A program made the translations under genes and the position numbers. 64,000 bases of DNA from an uncultured Bacteroidales bacterium (GTDB lineage Bacteria; Bacteroidota; Bacteroidia; Bacteroidales; FEN-979): positions 62,001-126,000 of the forward strand of contig CAJAUM010000089.1 in NCBI GenBank assembly GCA_903945175.1, written 5' to 3'. Below the pieces are notes generated by a model, which saw only the letters and a program-made list of their open reading frames with translations, did no database searches and had not been told where the DNA came from. How positions within the stretch are numbered: the first letter of the stretch is position 1; each line of letters begins with the position of its first letter. This document shows, in pieces, positions 8,965 through 16,982 of this stretch.

Positions 8965-9622
8965 CATTCAAATCAAAGGCCATGCCTTGTGCATCATATC
9001 AGCCATCCTCATTGCCTTGTTGATTCCCCGCCAGTCGTTGTCGCAGAATAAACCGATGAATGCCATGTCGGTCGAAACGTTAAAGCTTCAGGTAACTGCG
9101 TTGTCGCGAAATTCCCAAACAATTTCCAGTGACTTTGTTCAGGAGAAAATGATGACCATGATCACGGAAAAGATCATCACCAGGGGGAAATTCTTTTTTA
9201 AAAAGGAGAAGATGCTTCGCTGGGAATATACTGAACCCTTCTCCTACCTCATCATTATCAACAACGACCAGATTTCGGTAAAGGATGAGAACAAAGTGAA
9301 CCATTTCAACGTACAATCCAATAAAATTTACCTTGAGATCAACAAGATCATCCTTGGCAGCATTCAGGGTACCTTGCTGAATGATGAGAAAAATTTTAAA
9401 TCCATTTTTATGGAGAATGAGTCATCCTTCATTGTCCTGCTCAAGCCCCTGGCGCCGAAACTGAAGGAGTCGCTCACAGATGTTGTCATTCATTTCGACC
9501 GCAGGGATTTTACCGTCAGCCAGATTGAAATGCTGGAACCTGGTGGCGACCGGACAAGGATTACCTTTTCCGGAAAGAAATTTAATCAACCCATGGCCGA
9601 TGAAAAATTCCTGGTTCATTAG
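8957..9622 (+). CDS. LolA-like outer membrane lipoprotein carrier homologue
   Basis: A 221-residue exported protein: hydrophobic signal segment at about residues 9-27, followed by a single LolA-fold domain recognisable by SSDFVQEK, the GKFFFKK strand, and LRWEYTEPF. LolA chaperones lipidated cargo across the periplasm; homologues inside polyene clusters are thought to carry the pathway's lipid product to the outer membrane (family-level inference). It is tightly coupled upstream (8-nt overlap) and downstream (23-nt overlap). It is not the housekeeping lolA by context. Confidence 0.85.
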   Translation: MHSIQIKGHALCIISAILIALLIPRQSLSQNKPMNAMSVETLKLQVTALSRNSQTISSDFVQEKMMTMITEKIITRGKFFFKKEKMLRWEYTEPFSYLIIINNDQISVKDENKVNHFNVQSNKIYLEINKIILGSIQGTLLNDEKNFKSIFMENESSFIVLLKPLAPKLKESLTDVVIHFDRRDFTVSQIEMLEPGGDRTRITFSGKKFNQPMADEKFLVH

Positions 9623-10286
9623 CATCTTTGTCCTTTTATTTGCCGGTTGTGTCTCGGTGAAACCGGCAAAGCTGACACGTGACCCGTCACAGATAACCAG
9701 GAATAATGTCATCCATCAACCATTGCAGGTCATACCCTTTTCATCCCGCTTTCTGCTTTTCAAAGCCTCCCTGGATATTAAAAAACATCACCTCACCGGT
9801 TTGTTGGTTATCAAACGCATGGATTCACTCATTGATGCAGGAAATCCAGGCAGGGGCATCCGGCCGGTATACCGGATTGTGTTCGCAAATGAAATTGGCA
9901 TGACCTTCTTTGATCTGGAACTGACTTGCGACAGTTTAAAAGTCATTTCCTGCTTTGAGTCATTGAATAAGAAGGCCCTGATGAAAATTTTCAGGACTGA
10001 TTTCCTGTTGTTAACTGGCATGGACACCATGACAGAAAAACGTTTTTACACGCAATCACCAACAAACAATCTGGTTGTTTTTGGAAAAGCAGGAAAGCTT
10101 AAAAGCTGGCAGACTTTTTCGCCATCAGGCGACACACTCATCAAAACATCAGGAAAATCAACCATAGCCGATCCGGTGATCATCTCCTATCTGAAGTATG
10201 AAAAAGGATTTCCAACAAGAATTACCGTAGAGAACCCATTTATCAGCATGAAATTGACGATGAGATTATTGAATCGTAAACCATAA
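9600..10286 (+). CDS. predicted outer membrane lipoprotein of the ketosynthase cluster
   Basis: The frame is open from 9480, but the ATG at 9600 gives a proper lipoprotein signal: Met-Lys-Asn, a hydrophobic core, then the lipobox LFAGC, with the Cys about 16 residues in. About 228 residues, no TM segment after the signal, mostly beta-rich. It overlaps the LolA-like gene by 23 nt, suggesting that the two act together, the lipoprotein perhaps receiving product at the outer membrane. I do not recognise a named family with certainty; DUF3261-type proteins occupy this place in proteobacterial aryl polyene clusters. Last gene of block 1. Confidence 0.72.
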   Translation: MKNSWFISIFVLLFAGCVSVKPAKLTRDPSQITRNNVIHQPLQVIPFSSRFLLFKASLDIKKHHLTGLLVIKRMDSLIDAGNPGRGIRPVYRIVFANEIGMTFFDLELTCDSLKVISCFESLNKKALMKIFRTDFLLLTGMDTMTEKRFYTQSPTNNLVVFGKAGKLKSWQTFSPSGDTLIKTSGKSTIADPVIISYLKYEKGFPTRITVENPFISMKLTMRLLNRKP

Positions 10287-10315
10287 TCTTCATTTGGCAA
10301 AGCTCGCCTGATTCT

Positions 10316-12358
10316 TTAAAGTACCACGAAATGTTTTATTTTATCCAGCAAATCCTCTTTGCTCAATGGCTTTGAAAGGTATTCATCAAAACCCGCCTCC
10401 AGCGCCTTTTTCTCATCGCCACTCATGGCGAATGCGGTAATTCCAATGATGGGTAAATTTTTTCTGAATAATTTGATTTTCCCGGTAGCCTCGAGTCCAT
10501 CCATTCCCGGCATTTTTATGTCCATTAAAACCAGGGAGATTTCAGGATGTTTGTGACACAGATCGATCGCCTCTTTGCCATTTGAAGCCTCCAGCAAGGT
10601 AGCCTTGGTTTTATATAAAAATGTATTCAACAGAAATTTGTTTGATTCATCATCTTCAACAATCAGGATTACGGCATGGTCATTTACCGGGCCTTCGTCA
10701 GGAACCTCATCGCACAGGCCCACTTCCATTTTTTTTCCATCAAATGGTATGGTGAAGAAAAAGTTTGAGCCGCTTCCTTTTTTGGATTCCAACCTCAACT
10801 CCCCACCGATTAGTCTTACAAATCCCTGTGCAATCGACAATCCCAGCCCGCTGCCTTCATGGCACCTGGTGGGCAATTTTTCTTCCTGGGTGAAGCTTTC
10901 GAAAATCAGGGCATGAGATTCAACGCCAACGCCGATGCCGGTATCTTTCACATAAAATTGAATTGTATTTGACTTAAAGATATACCCAAGTGAAATTTTA
11001 CCATGATCCGTAAATTTCACAGCATTGTCAAGCAAATGAATCAGAATTTTCCTTAACAACTCTTCATCGGAAAAAAGAATGATCTTTCCGATATCGTCAG
11101 GAATGTCAACCAATAACTCAATCTCTTTATTGGCGCACAAGGGTTGAAACAGGTCAATGAGATTATAAAGCAACTTGTGCAGGTCGATGGATTTACGTTT
11201 CACCTCAATATTTCCAGATGCGATAAGGGAAATATCCATATAACTGGTGATCGTGGTGAGTAACCGGTTGCTGCTGCTCTTTATAAGGGAATAATACTGC
11301 TGTTTTTCATCGTCTGTTATGTCGGGTTGTGTGATCAGATTGCTAAAACCGAGAACGCCATTTAAGGGTGTGCGCACTTCGTGGGAGATGTTGTTCATGA
11401 AAGCCGTTTTAAGGAGGTTGCTGGATTCAGCTTTTATCAGCGCCTCCTTGAGCGCCTCCTCTGCCCTCCTTCTTTCTGTGATATCCTCAACAGTCCCATC
11501 ATAATAAAGAGGTTTCCCATCCGAATCGCGGACCACCTTTGCACGCTCACGTACGATGATGGCCTCACCATTGCGGCAGATCCATTTTGCTTCCAGGTTT
11601 TTAACCTCCCCGAACTTTTCAATTTGCTCCGAAAATTGAGCTCGCCGGTACAAGGGCTCAAACCCTAACTCCTCAAGATTTGTGAATGAATGTGCATCAA
11701 AGTCAGAGAACCCAAGCATATCATATATGGCCCGGTTTGCCATTAATATGGTTCCCTCAGCAGTCGTTCGATACAATCCAACAGGAGCATCGTTGTACAG
11801 ACTGTGGAATTGATCTTCACTGCTCAACAACGCCTCATGCAATAACGTTCGTTGCTCCATTACAGCCTTCAACTCTTCAAGTAGGTTCAATGCGCTGCGG
11901 TTACTCTCTTCAAGCCCTTGTGTCCGCTCCTGAACCAGTATCTCAAGCCGTTGGTTCTCTTGTCTGACCTTATCCTCAGATTGTTTGATGCGAAGCATCG
12001 AGGAAACCTGCGCCGTCAGTTCTGCTCTGTCGATTGGTTTGGATAAAAAAGTTTCAGCGCCCATCTTCAGCGCCATGGCACGACTGCCGTGTTCCTGATC
12101 CATCGCGGATAATATGATGATGGGGATTCGCTGCAGCAAATCGTCTTCCTTTAGTAGTTTGCATGTTTCAAATCCATCCATCACGGGCATTATAAGGTCA
12201 AGCAAAATTACGTCAGGATTTTCAATCCGTGCTTTCTCAATGCCATCTTTCCCCGACAGAGAGGTGATGATTTCGGCGTCAGGAAATGCATAGGATAGCA
12301 AGGTGGTCAAAGCCATCAGGTTATCATTATTGTCATCGATGGTCAGAATTTTAGTCAT
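10316..12358 (-). CDS. hybrid histidine kinase, REC-PAS-HisKA-HATPase-REC
   Basis: A cytoplasmic hybrid sensor of about 680 residues without TM segments. Order: receiver (DVILLDLIMP, phospho-Asp near residue 54), coiled coil, PAS/PAC domain, HisKA with SHEVRTPLNG, HATPase with DNAVKF and GSGLGLS, and a second receiver (LVLMDIKMPGMDG). The start is the ATG at 12358, giving MTKILTIDD; the longer open frame begins with a poor leader. It follows gvpK by 52 nt on the same strand and could be the last gene of the gas vesicle transcript. No HTH output is present, so it must signal through a partner, perhaps the regulator at 26800-28194. Confidence 0.9.
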   Translation of the reverse strand: MTKILTIDDNNDNLMALTTLLSYAFPDAEIITSLSGKDGIEKARIENPDVILLDLIMPVMDGFETCKLLKEDDLLQRIPIIILSAMDQEHGSRAMALKMGAETFLSKPIDRAELTAQVSSMLRIKQSEDKVRQENQRLEILVQERTQGLEESNRSALNLLEELKAVMEQRTLLHEALLSSEDQFHSLYNDAPVGLYRTTAEGTILMANRAIYDMLGFSDFDAHSFTNLEELGFEPLYRRAQFSEQIEKFGEVKNLEAKWICRNGEAIIVRERAKVVRDSDGKPLYYDGTVEDITERRRAEEALKEALIKAESSNLLKTAFMNNISHEVRTPLNGVLGFSNLITQPDITDDEKQQYYSLIKSSSNRLLTTITSYMDISLIASGNIEVKRKSIDLHKLLYNLIDLFQPLCANKEIELLVDIPDDIGKIILFSDEELLRKILIHLLDNAVKFTDHGKISLGYIFKSNTIQFYVKDTGIGVGVESHALIFESFTQEEKLPTRCHEGSGLGLSIAQGFVRLIGGELRLESKKGSGSNFFFTIPFDGKKMEVGLCDEVPDEGPVNDHAVILIVEDDESNKFLLNTFLYKTKATLLEASNGKEAIDLCHKHPEISLVLMDIKMPGMDGLEATGKIKLFRKNLPIIGITAFAMSGDEKKALEAGFDEYLSKPLSKEDLLDKIKHFVVL

Positions 12359-12410
12359 CCGGTATTTCTTGACTGAATCATGAAATGTGTGCGTTGTTCC
12401 AGATTTATTC

Positions 12411-12755
12411 CTACATAAGGTCTCCCAACGGACCAAGATTGATATTTAAATCCCGGTCAGTAAGGTTAAAATGCTTTTTCATCTCCTCCATCTTTTCCTC
12501 CAGCTTCATCAGCGTTGCACCAAGCCGCTCAATCTCGTCATCAGTTAACGATCCGCCATCGACTCTTCGCATGGCCTGCTTTTCGACCAATTTTCGGATG
12601 AGTTCAACCAGGGTCAACACCAGTTTTGCAAGCCCTGAATCTGCATTATCGGGGGTGAGCTTTAACCTGGATTCTTCGTTGCTGGTAAGTTTCCCGATCT
12701 CCTCCGAAATCCCATCAAACGATCCGGCCTCAAATAGAATTTTATTTTCACTCAT
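12411..12755 (-). CDS. gvpK: gas vesicle protein GvpK
   Basis: A 114-residue acidic helical protein matching GvpK: a short N-terminal part, then LAKLVLTLVELIRKLVEKQA followed by the RRVDGGSL turn, the ERLG helix, and the typical LNINLGPLGDL C-terminus. GvpK is a minor assembly component required in most gas vesicle systems; its exact role is not settled. It starts 13 nt after the end of the GvpF/L gene at 12769-13524 and is the last canonical gvp gene of the locus. Confidence 0.93.
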   Translation of the reverse strand: MSENKILFEAGSFDGISEEIGKLTSNEESRLKLTPDNADSGLAKLVLTLVELIRKLVEKQAMRRVDGGSLTDDEIERLGATLMKLEEKMEEMKKHFNLTDRDLNINLGPLGDLM

Positions 12756-12768
12756 ATATCAGGTCTGA

Positions 12769-13524
12769 TTATTTTACTGTGAAATCAACGAAATTATAAG
12801 GGGGCCAAGGACCGGTCAAAACAAAGGTTAAACTGCTATGCTGGTTTTGTAAATCCGCTACTGCCCCGATCAATGCATCTTTTCGCTCCATATCAAGTAA
12901 AAAAACCGCATCAATGATCATGGTTGAGGTTTTCATTTTGTTAAATTTACTTACGGCTTGCAACATGCAAAGGTGTCCCTTGATCTCCGCAATTACAGAA
13001 TCAACATAGGTTAGTAACATTTCCTCCAACCGGTGCTCTTTAAGTTTCTTATTTACCCAGTCCCGATAGATTGATTGGGTGATTTCCTGATCGGCTGTCT
13101 CTGCCTTCTTTGACATGGCCTCCGGTTTTGCCTTCAAATCAGCTTTTAATTTCTCAGAATCACAAAAAATCTTCAACCCGAACTCGTATTTTTTTTCAAC
13201 TTTAAGCAGGTTTTGCTGAATGTCATCAAGGTTCCGCTCCAGCATTTGAAGGATTGCATCCGTCGATTCCATCACTGATCCAAATCGCACAGGAAGCAGG
13301 GTGAAATGTTGCGCCAGCATTTCGATCACACTGGCATATTCAATGGCATTGTATGAATTTGCAATAATATCATCTCTTTTAATGTCGCAGGCCACTACAG
13401 CCATTTCAGCAGTGGAAACCAAGTAGAGGTCAGCTCCTGAAAGACCCTTTCGCCCGGCCAAAAGGGAAATCACCTCCTTTTGATCCGTATTTGCGGATAA
13501 CAGTGCATAAATCATCTTTTCCAT
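12769..13524 (-). CDS. GvpF/GvpL family protein, copy 5
   Basis: A 251-residue GvpF/L protein: an N-terminal half starting MEKMIYALL, the central LPVRFGSV signature, and the C-terminal GPWPPYNFVDF signature. GvpF/L proteins bind GvpA and nucleate the vesicle shell from the cytoplasmic side. This is the last of five family members in transcription order. The central region (about residues 110-170) is a lysine/glutamate-rich coiled coil. It lies between a GvpA/J-family gene and gvpK. I give no F or L symbol because paralogues cannot be assigned safely by eye. Confidence 0.92.
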   Translation of the reverse strand: MEKMIYALLSANTDQKEVISLLAGRKGLSGADLYLVSTAEMAVVACDIKRDDIIANSYNAIEYASVIEMLAQHFTLLPVRFGSVMESTDAILQMLERNLDDIQQNLLKVEKKYEFGLKIFCDSEKLKADLKAKPEAMSKKAETADQEITQSIYRDWVNKKLKEHRLEEMLLTYVDSVIAEIKGHLCMLQAVSKFNKMKTSTMIIDAVFLLDMERKDALIGAVADLQNQHSSLTFVLTGPWPPYNFVDFTVK

Positions 13525-13534
13525 CTCTGCGGAA

Positions 13535-13744
13535 TTACTGAATCTCCTTAATTGACCTTCCCGACTTCAATTGTTCCATTGTTTCAACCGAGCTTAACAT
13601 CAATTTCACACCGAGATAGATCAGATCGATGTCTGCTATTGAAATCACAACATCCCCGGTGAGGATGACCCCTTTATTCAGTACTCTGTCAAGTGCTTCA
13701 AGAATGGAAATGTCTTTTGAACGATCAACGATGTTATCGTGCAT
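13535..13744 (-). CDS. GvpA/GvpJ family minor shell protein, short form
   Basis: A 69-residue protein with the GvpA-fold core ALDRVLNKGVILTGDVVIS and the second amphipathic helix LIYLGVKLMLSSVETM. It lacks the long C-terminal extension of 22010-22309. GvpJ/M/S-type paralogues are minor components thought to form the tips or start the shell. Its ATG overlaps the end of the upstream GvpF/L gene by 11 nt, so the two are translationally coupled. It could equally be called GvpM or GvpS. Confidence 0.88.
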   Translation of the reverse strand: MHDNIVDRSKDISILEALDRVLNKGVILTGDVVISIADIDLIYLGVKLMLSSVETMEQLKSGRSIKEIQ

Positions 13745-14534
13745 TATTTTTCTCTTTTATCGTGATAAAACTGAATGGAGGCCATGGCCCGGTGATTTCC
13801 AAGTCAAAACCAAGCCCGGAATTCTTTTTCCTCAGGATGTCAGAAGTAGATACAATGTCAATGGCCTTATCCTTCCCAACAAGAAAAGTTGAATTGAGAA
13901 TCATGTCGTCGCTCCTTTCACTGAATTCTTTCGGAACAAGATTATTGAGGCTGAACGAATCGCTCAGTTTTTTGAATTCATCAAAATATTCCTGTCCGTA
14001 AACCTTGCATAACCGGTCCGCCTCATTTTCAATCAGATCGGTTTTTTTTCTTTTCATCAGGAATGCCCGTCCTGGTGAACTTGCCATGATCTCCCTTTCA
14101 AGTTTTGCAGCTTCTTCGCTCAATTCATCTATCTGATCGATCAATACTTTACGATCACAATAGATTTTTACCGTCCATTCCTCCTTCCACTCAACAAAAA
14201 GAAGGTTGTCAACCAATGAATCGCTATAATCCTCCATAAACTTCTTCACTGGCTCCTCAGAACGGTAGATGGTCCCAAAATTGAACGGAATCACAGTACA
14301 ATCTTCCATCAACAGGCTGATTATCAACACATGGTTGCGGGCATTGGTATCAAGCCATGCTAAATCGGAAAGATTCTTTTTAAGGTTCTCCTCTGAGAAT
14401 TCGTCAGATGAAACCATCTTGACAACTGTATAAAAACCTCCGGACTCAATGCATTTCAGCCCTTTAAATTCAACTTCCCGGTTTAAATCCGGCGGGGTGT
14501 TTGTTAAACAATATGCATATATCAGGTCATTCAT
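13734..14534 (-). CDS. GvpF/GvpL family protein, copy 4
   Basis: A 266-residue member with MNDLIYAY at the N-terminus, a diverged central signature IPFNFGTI, and the C-terminal TGPWPPFSF. It is the most divergent of the five in its first half, carrying Cys residues early in the chain (residues 9 and 28). It overlaps the next gene, a GvpA/J paralogue, by 11 nt. Physical coupling with a shell protein gene fits a role in delivering that subunit, but this is inference. Confidence 0.9.
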   Translation of the reverse strand: MNDLIYAYCLTNTPPDLNREVEFKGLKCIESGGFYTVVKMVSSDEFSEENLKKNLSDLAWLDTNARNHVLIISLLMEDCTVIPFNFGTIYRSEEPVKKFMEDYSDSLVDNLLFVEWKEEWTVKIYCDRKVLIDQIDELSEEAAKLEREIMASSPGRAFLMKRKKTDLIENEADRLCKVYGQEYFDEFKKLSDSFSLNNLVPKEFSERSDDMILNSTFLVGKDKAIDIVSTSDILRKKNSGLGFDLEITGPWPPFSFITIKEKNNAR

Positions 14535-14552
14535 TTCTCAGGTTGTTAAATG

Positions 14553-14825
14553 TCAGGAATCAATTCCATCCATTCCTTCAAAGGAATTTAGTCGCTCAAA
14601 GGAGGTGATTTCAAGTTTATCGTCCATTTTGACCAGGTAGAACAGCCGAACTTTTTTCGGTGGGAGGTTCATTGATTTTAAAAATGAATCATCTTCATAT
14701 ACCTCAGCCACTGATCTCCATATCTCCTGAACTTTTTCAATTTTAATGACCGTTACATCAAAGCAGTTAATGTTCTCTTTCAAGAACTTGACTACTGATT
14801 TTTTTACATCGATAATGTTGCTCAT
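14553..14825 (-). CDS. small gas vesicle protein, GvpO-like
   Basis: A 90-residue protein of GvpO-like layout: a helix, then beta strands with VAEVYEDD, VRLFYLVKMDDKLEIT and a closing FERL. Its resemblance to GvpO is weaker than that of 21730-21984, so the assignment is tentative. GvpO proteins are accessory and needed for vesicle formation in haloarchaea. The start has a strong GGAGG ribosome-binding site 7 nt upstream. Neighbours on both sides are gvp genes. Confidence 0.68.
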   Translation of the reverse strand: MSNIIDVKKSVVKFLKENINCFDVTVIKIEKVQEIWRSVAEVYEDDSFLKSMNLPPKKVRLFYLVKMDDKLEITSFERLNSFEGMDGIDS

Positions 14826-14875
14826 AAAGTTGCCTCCAATATTTTAAATGTTTGATTTCAGTGCGTGTTGTCTTG

Positions 14876-15094
14876 TTACTTTTTCGTTGTAACTTTTTCT
14901 ACCGGTGCACTTTTCTGCGCATCCGTTTTTTTCATATTGTGTCCGCACCCTGGACAAAATTTGTATTCAAACATAAAGCGCCATGATTCACCGCATTCGG
15001 GACAGGTAATGTTAAGCGACTGCCCGCATTCTATGCAATATTTCTCGTTTCCACCTGTCAATTTTCCACATTTCGGACATTTAAATGCACCCAT
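14876..15094 (-). CDS. small double zinc-ribbon protein in the gas vesicle operon
   Basis: A 72-residue protein with four CxxC pairs (CPKC, CIEC, CPEC, CPGC), enough for two zinc ribbons, then a short basic tail. A strong AGGAGG site lies just upstream of the ATG. No catalytic motif is visible. It stands between gvpG and the GvpO-like gene, so it probably belongs to vesicle assembly, perhaps as an adaptor or redox-sensitive chaperone partner; the role is unknown. Confidence 0.82.
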   Translation of the reverse strand: MGAFKCPKCGKLTGGNEKYCIECGQSLNITCPECGESWRFMFEYKFCPGCGHNMKKTDAQKSAPVEKVTTKK

Positions 15095-15135
15095 TTTTCC
15101 TCCTTTTTTATATGATTATACGTCGCGTTGATGTT

Positions 15136-15372
15136 TCACCTATTTTGTTTTTCAGTTCTGATTCTTTCAAGCAATTGTAACAATTCATCCTCCCTTCTGT
15201 CGTATTCTTCTTCATCAATCTCATCCATCTCAAATTTCAATTGTAGGGCCATAAGTCTTTCTTTTATGGTACCTTCATCGGACATCTCTTTGTCAATAAC
15301 CTCAGTGATTTTTTTTCCGATGAAAATAACGCCCTTCAATGGCGCCAGAAGAATATCATCAATTAAAAACAT
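15136..15372 (-). CDS. gvpG: gas vesicle protein GvpG
   Basis: A 78-residue protein matching GvpG: MFLIDDILLAPLKGVIFIGK at the N-terminus, then a charged helix with the EMDEIDEEEYDRRE pattern and a coiled-coil end. GvpG is an essential accessory protein that works with the GvpF/L proteins. Its ATG follows the stop of the upstream GvpF/L gene by one base, a coupling often seen for gvpF-gvpG. Confidence 0.94.
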   Translation of the reverse strand: MFLIDDILLAPLKGVIFIGKKITEVIDKEMSDEGTIKERLMALQLKFEMDEIDEEEYDRREDELLQLLERIRTEKQNR

Positions 15373-15373
15373 A

Positions 15374-16165
15374 TTAAAGTTCTTTGGTGTTAATTATAAG
15401 GTTGACAAAATTATAGGGAGGCAACGTGCCAACATACTTAAAGGTCATAAACTGTCCATATTTTTCATCCAGTTCAATCACAGCTTTGTCAAAATCAGGC
15501 TCGGTAATGCTTTTTATCAGAAAAGCCGCATTGAGGATCATCAACTCCCCATAATTGTCATTTATTTTGACATCATCTGCAAATGGCTTTAATACATCCA
15601 GGATGGTGTTTTTATAATTTTCTACCTCCTTTTTTAATGCTTCAGCTACCATTTCACCAATTTTCATACGTTGGTAATGGGTTTTGTCTGGGGGCAGGTT
15701 AATCAGTTTTCCCCTGAGAGACCTGATTTCGTCATATTTTTCGATGATATTCGCATAAATCGCTGTTTCCTGTGCAAGTATCTTGAGCCCCAACTCTTTT
15801 TTACCATCCATCTTTGTAAGAAGGTCGTCAAATTTCTTATAATCCTTTTCCAGAATCTTCAGTATTCCTGAGTCATCGCTGTGCTCGGAGATGGTTGAAA
15901 ACCTGACCGGAAGAACTGTAAATTGTTTCATTACCTCCTCTAAAACCTTTTCATGGGTGGTCATGTTTACCCTGCGGGCCTCATATTGAATTACCGGGGA
16001 ATTGCTAACGATCGCGCTGATATCATTGAAATTGATACCATAAACCAGATCGGCGCGCTTTCCGATCCCGATGTTACCAAACTCAATCGGGCCGGTCTGC
16101 CTGATAATTCCATAGATATATTTTCCCTCTTTCAGAATTTCCACTTCATTTTCCATAGCTGTCAT
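15374..16165 (-). CDS. gvpF: GvpF/GvpL family protein, copy 3
   Basis: About 263 residues with the best family match in the set: GKYIYGIIRQTGP near the N-terminus, ALVSNSP-like SAIVSNSP, LPVRFSTI, and the C-terminal LPPYNFVNL. Its place directly before gvpG is the usual one for gvpF, hence the symbol, although L cannot be excluded. I chose the ATG at 16165; the open frame reaches 16204, but its extra residues do not look like family sequence. GvpF is an inner-surface shell or nucleation protein that binds GvpA. Confidence 0.9.
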   Translation of the reverse strand: MTAMENEVEILKEGKYIYGIIRQTGPIEFGNIGIGKRADLVYGINFNDISAIVSNSPVIQYEARRVNMTTHEKVLEEVMKQFTVLPVRFSTISEHSDDSGILKILEKDYKKFDDLLTKMDGKKELGLKILAQETAIYANIIEKYDEIRSLRGKLINLPPDKTHYQRMKIGEMVAEALKKEVENYKNTILDVLKPFADDVKINDNYGELMILNAAFLIKSITEPDFDKAVIELDEKYGQFMTFKYVGTLPPYNFVNLIINTKEL

Positions 16166-16207
16166 TATGATATAGTTTGTTTGAATCGGATGTGTCGATC
16201 CCATGCA

Positions 16208-16981
16208 TTATAATTCCCATTTTTCGGGAAAAATTTTCAGGTCGATAAAATTAAAAATCGGCAATGGGGCCGTATATACAAAGTCGCTCCGGTCCTGGTA
16301 TTTAATGCCAAGGTCGGCCATGATGTTGTCGAATTCCACCTCCCTGCCGCTGTTTACCAGAAATGCCGTATTCATAAACATGGCATCGCTGTTCTTTTTG
16401 TTGTGTTTAAATTCGAATACTGATTTCCGGAAGGCGTCGATAATATTTTCGGTCTCCTGCTCCTTTTTTTCGATCAGTACTTTTTCTACAAGTTTCCCGG
16501 CTTCGTCAATTTTCAGATTTCTTTTTGCCGGGTCATCCAGTTTTTCGATTTCGGCCCTGATTTTTTGCAGTTCAACGTGCTCCCTGTCGATTTCTTTGTA
16601 AATCATCCCCATGTTTTTCCAGTTACCCCTTACATTGAGCTCAACTTTATTCTCGAATTGCTTCAGCAGCTCCATAAACTCGCTGTACCGCCGGTTAAGC
16701 AGATTGCGTATTTCATCAGGTGTTGCAGCAATGGTGCCAAACCTGATTGGAAGGATGCTTCTGAACTCCTTCATCACCTCTTCAATCACCTTTTGATGTG
16801 CCAGCATATTCTCAGGATTCACAACAAATCTGGTGAGGGGATGGTCGCTGACTACCATACAAAGTCCATCGAACCCAATGGTTGAAACAAGATCACCCCG
16901 ACCGCCGACCCCGATAGGGCCAAGGCTTACATCGTAATCCGAAGCAATGATGCAATAAATATATTTTCCGTCGCGTTGCAT
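16208..16981 (-). CDS. GvpF/GvpL family protein, copy 2
   Basis: A 257-residue protein starting MQRDGKYIYCII, with CMVVSDHPLTRF, the central LPIRFGTI signature, a long charged helix (residues 110-175), and C-terminal LPIFNFIDL. It starts 1 nt after the stop of the GvpL-J fusion gene and is followed by copy 3 after about 40 nt, so three family members stand in a row. They may form hetero-oligomers on GvpA. Confidence 0.92.
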   Translation of the reverse strand: MQRDGKYIYCIIASDYDVSLGPIGVGGRGDLVSTIGFDGLCMVVSDHPLTRFVVNPENMLAHQKVIEEVMKEFRSILPIRFGTIAATPDEIRNLLNRRYSEFMELLKQFENKVELNVRGNWKNMGMIYKEIDREHVELQKIRAEIEKLDDPAKRNLKIDEAGKLVEKVLIEKKEQETENIIDAFRKSVFEFKHNKKNSDAMFMNTAFLVNSGREVEFDNIMADLGIKYQDRSDFVYTAPLPIFNFIDLKIFPEKWEL

Positions 16982-16982
16982 A

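Noticed and set aside
10287-10315. Bidirectional terminator between converging genes
   Set aside because: The 29-nt gap shows no stable inverted repeat.
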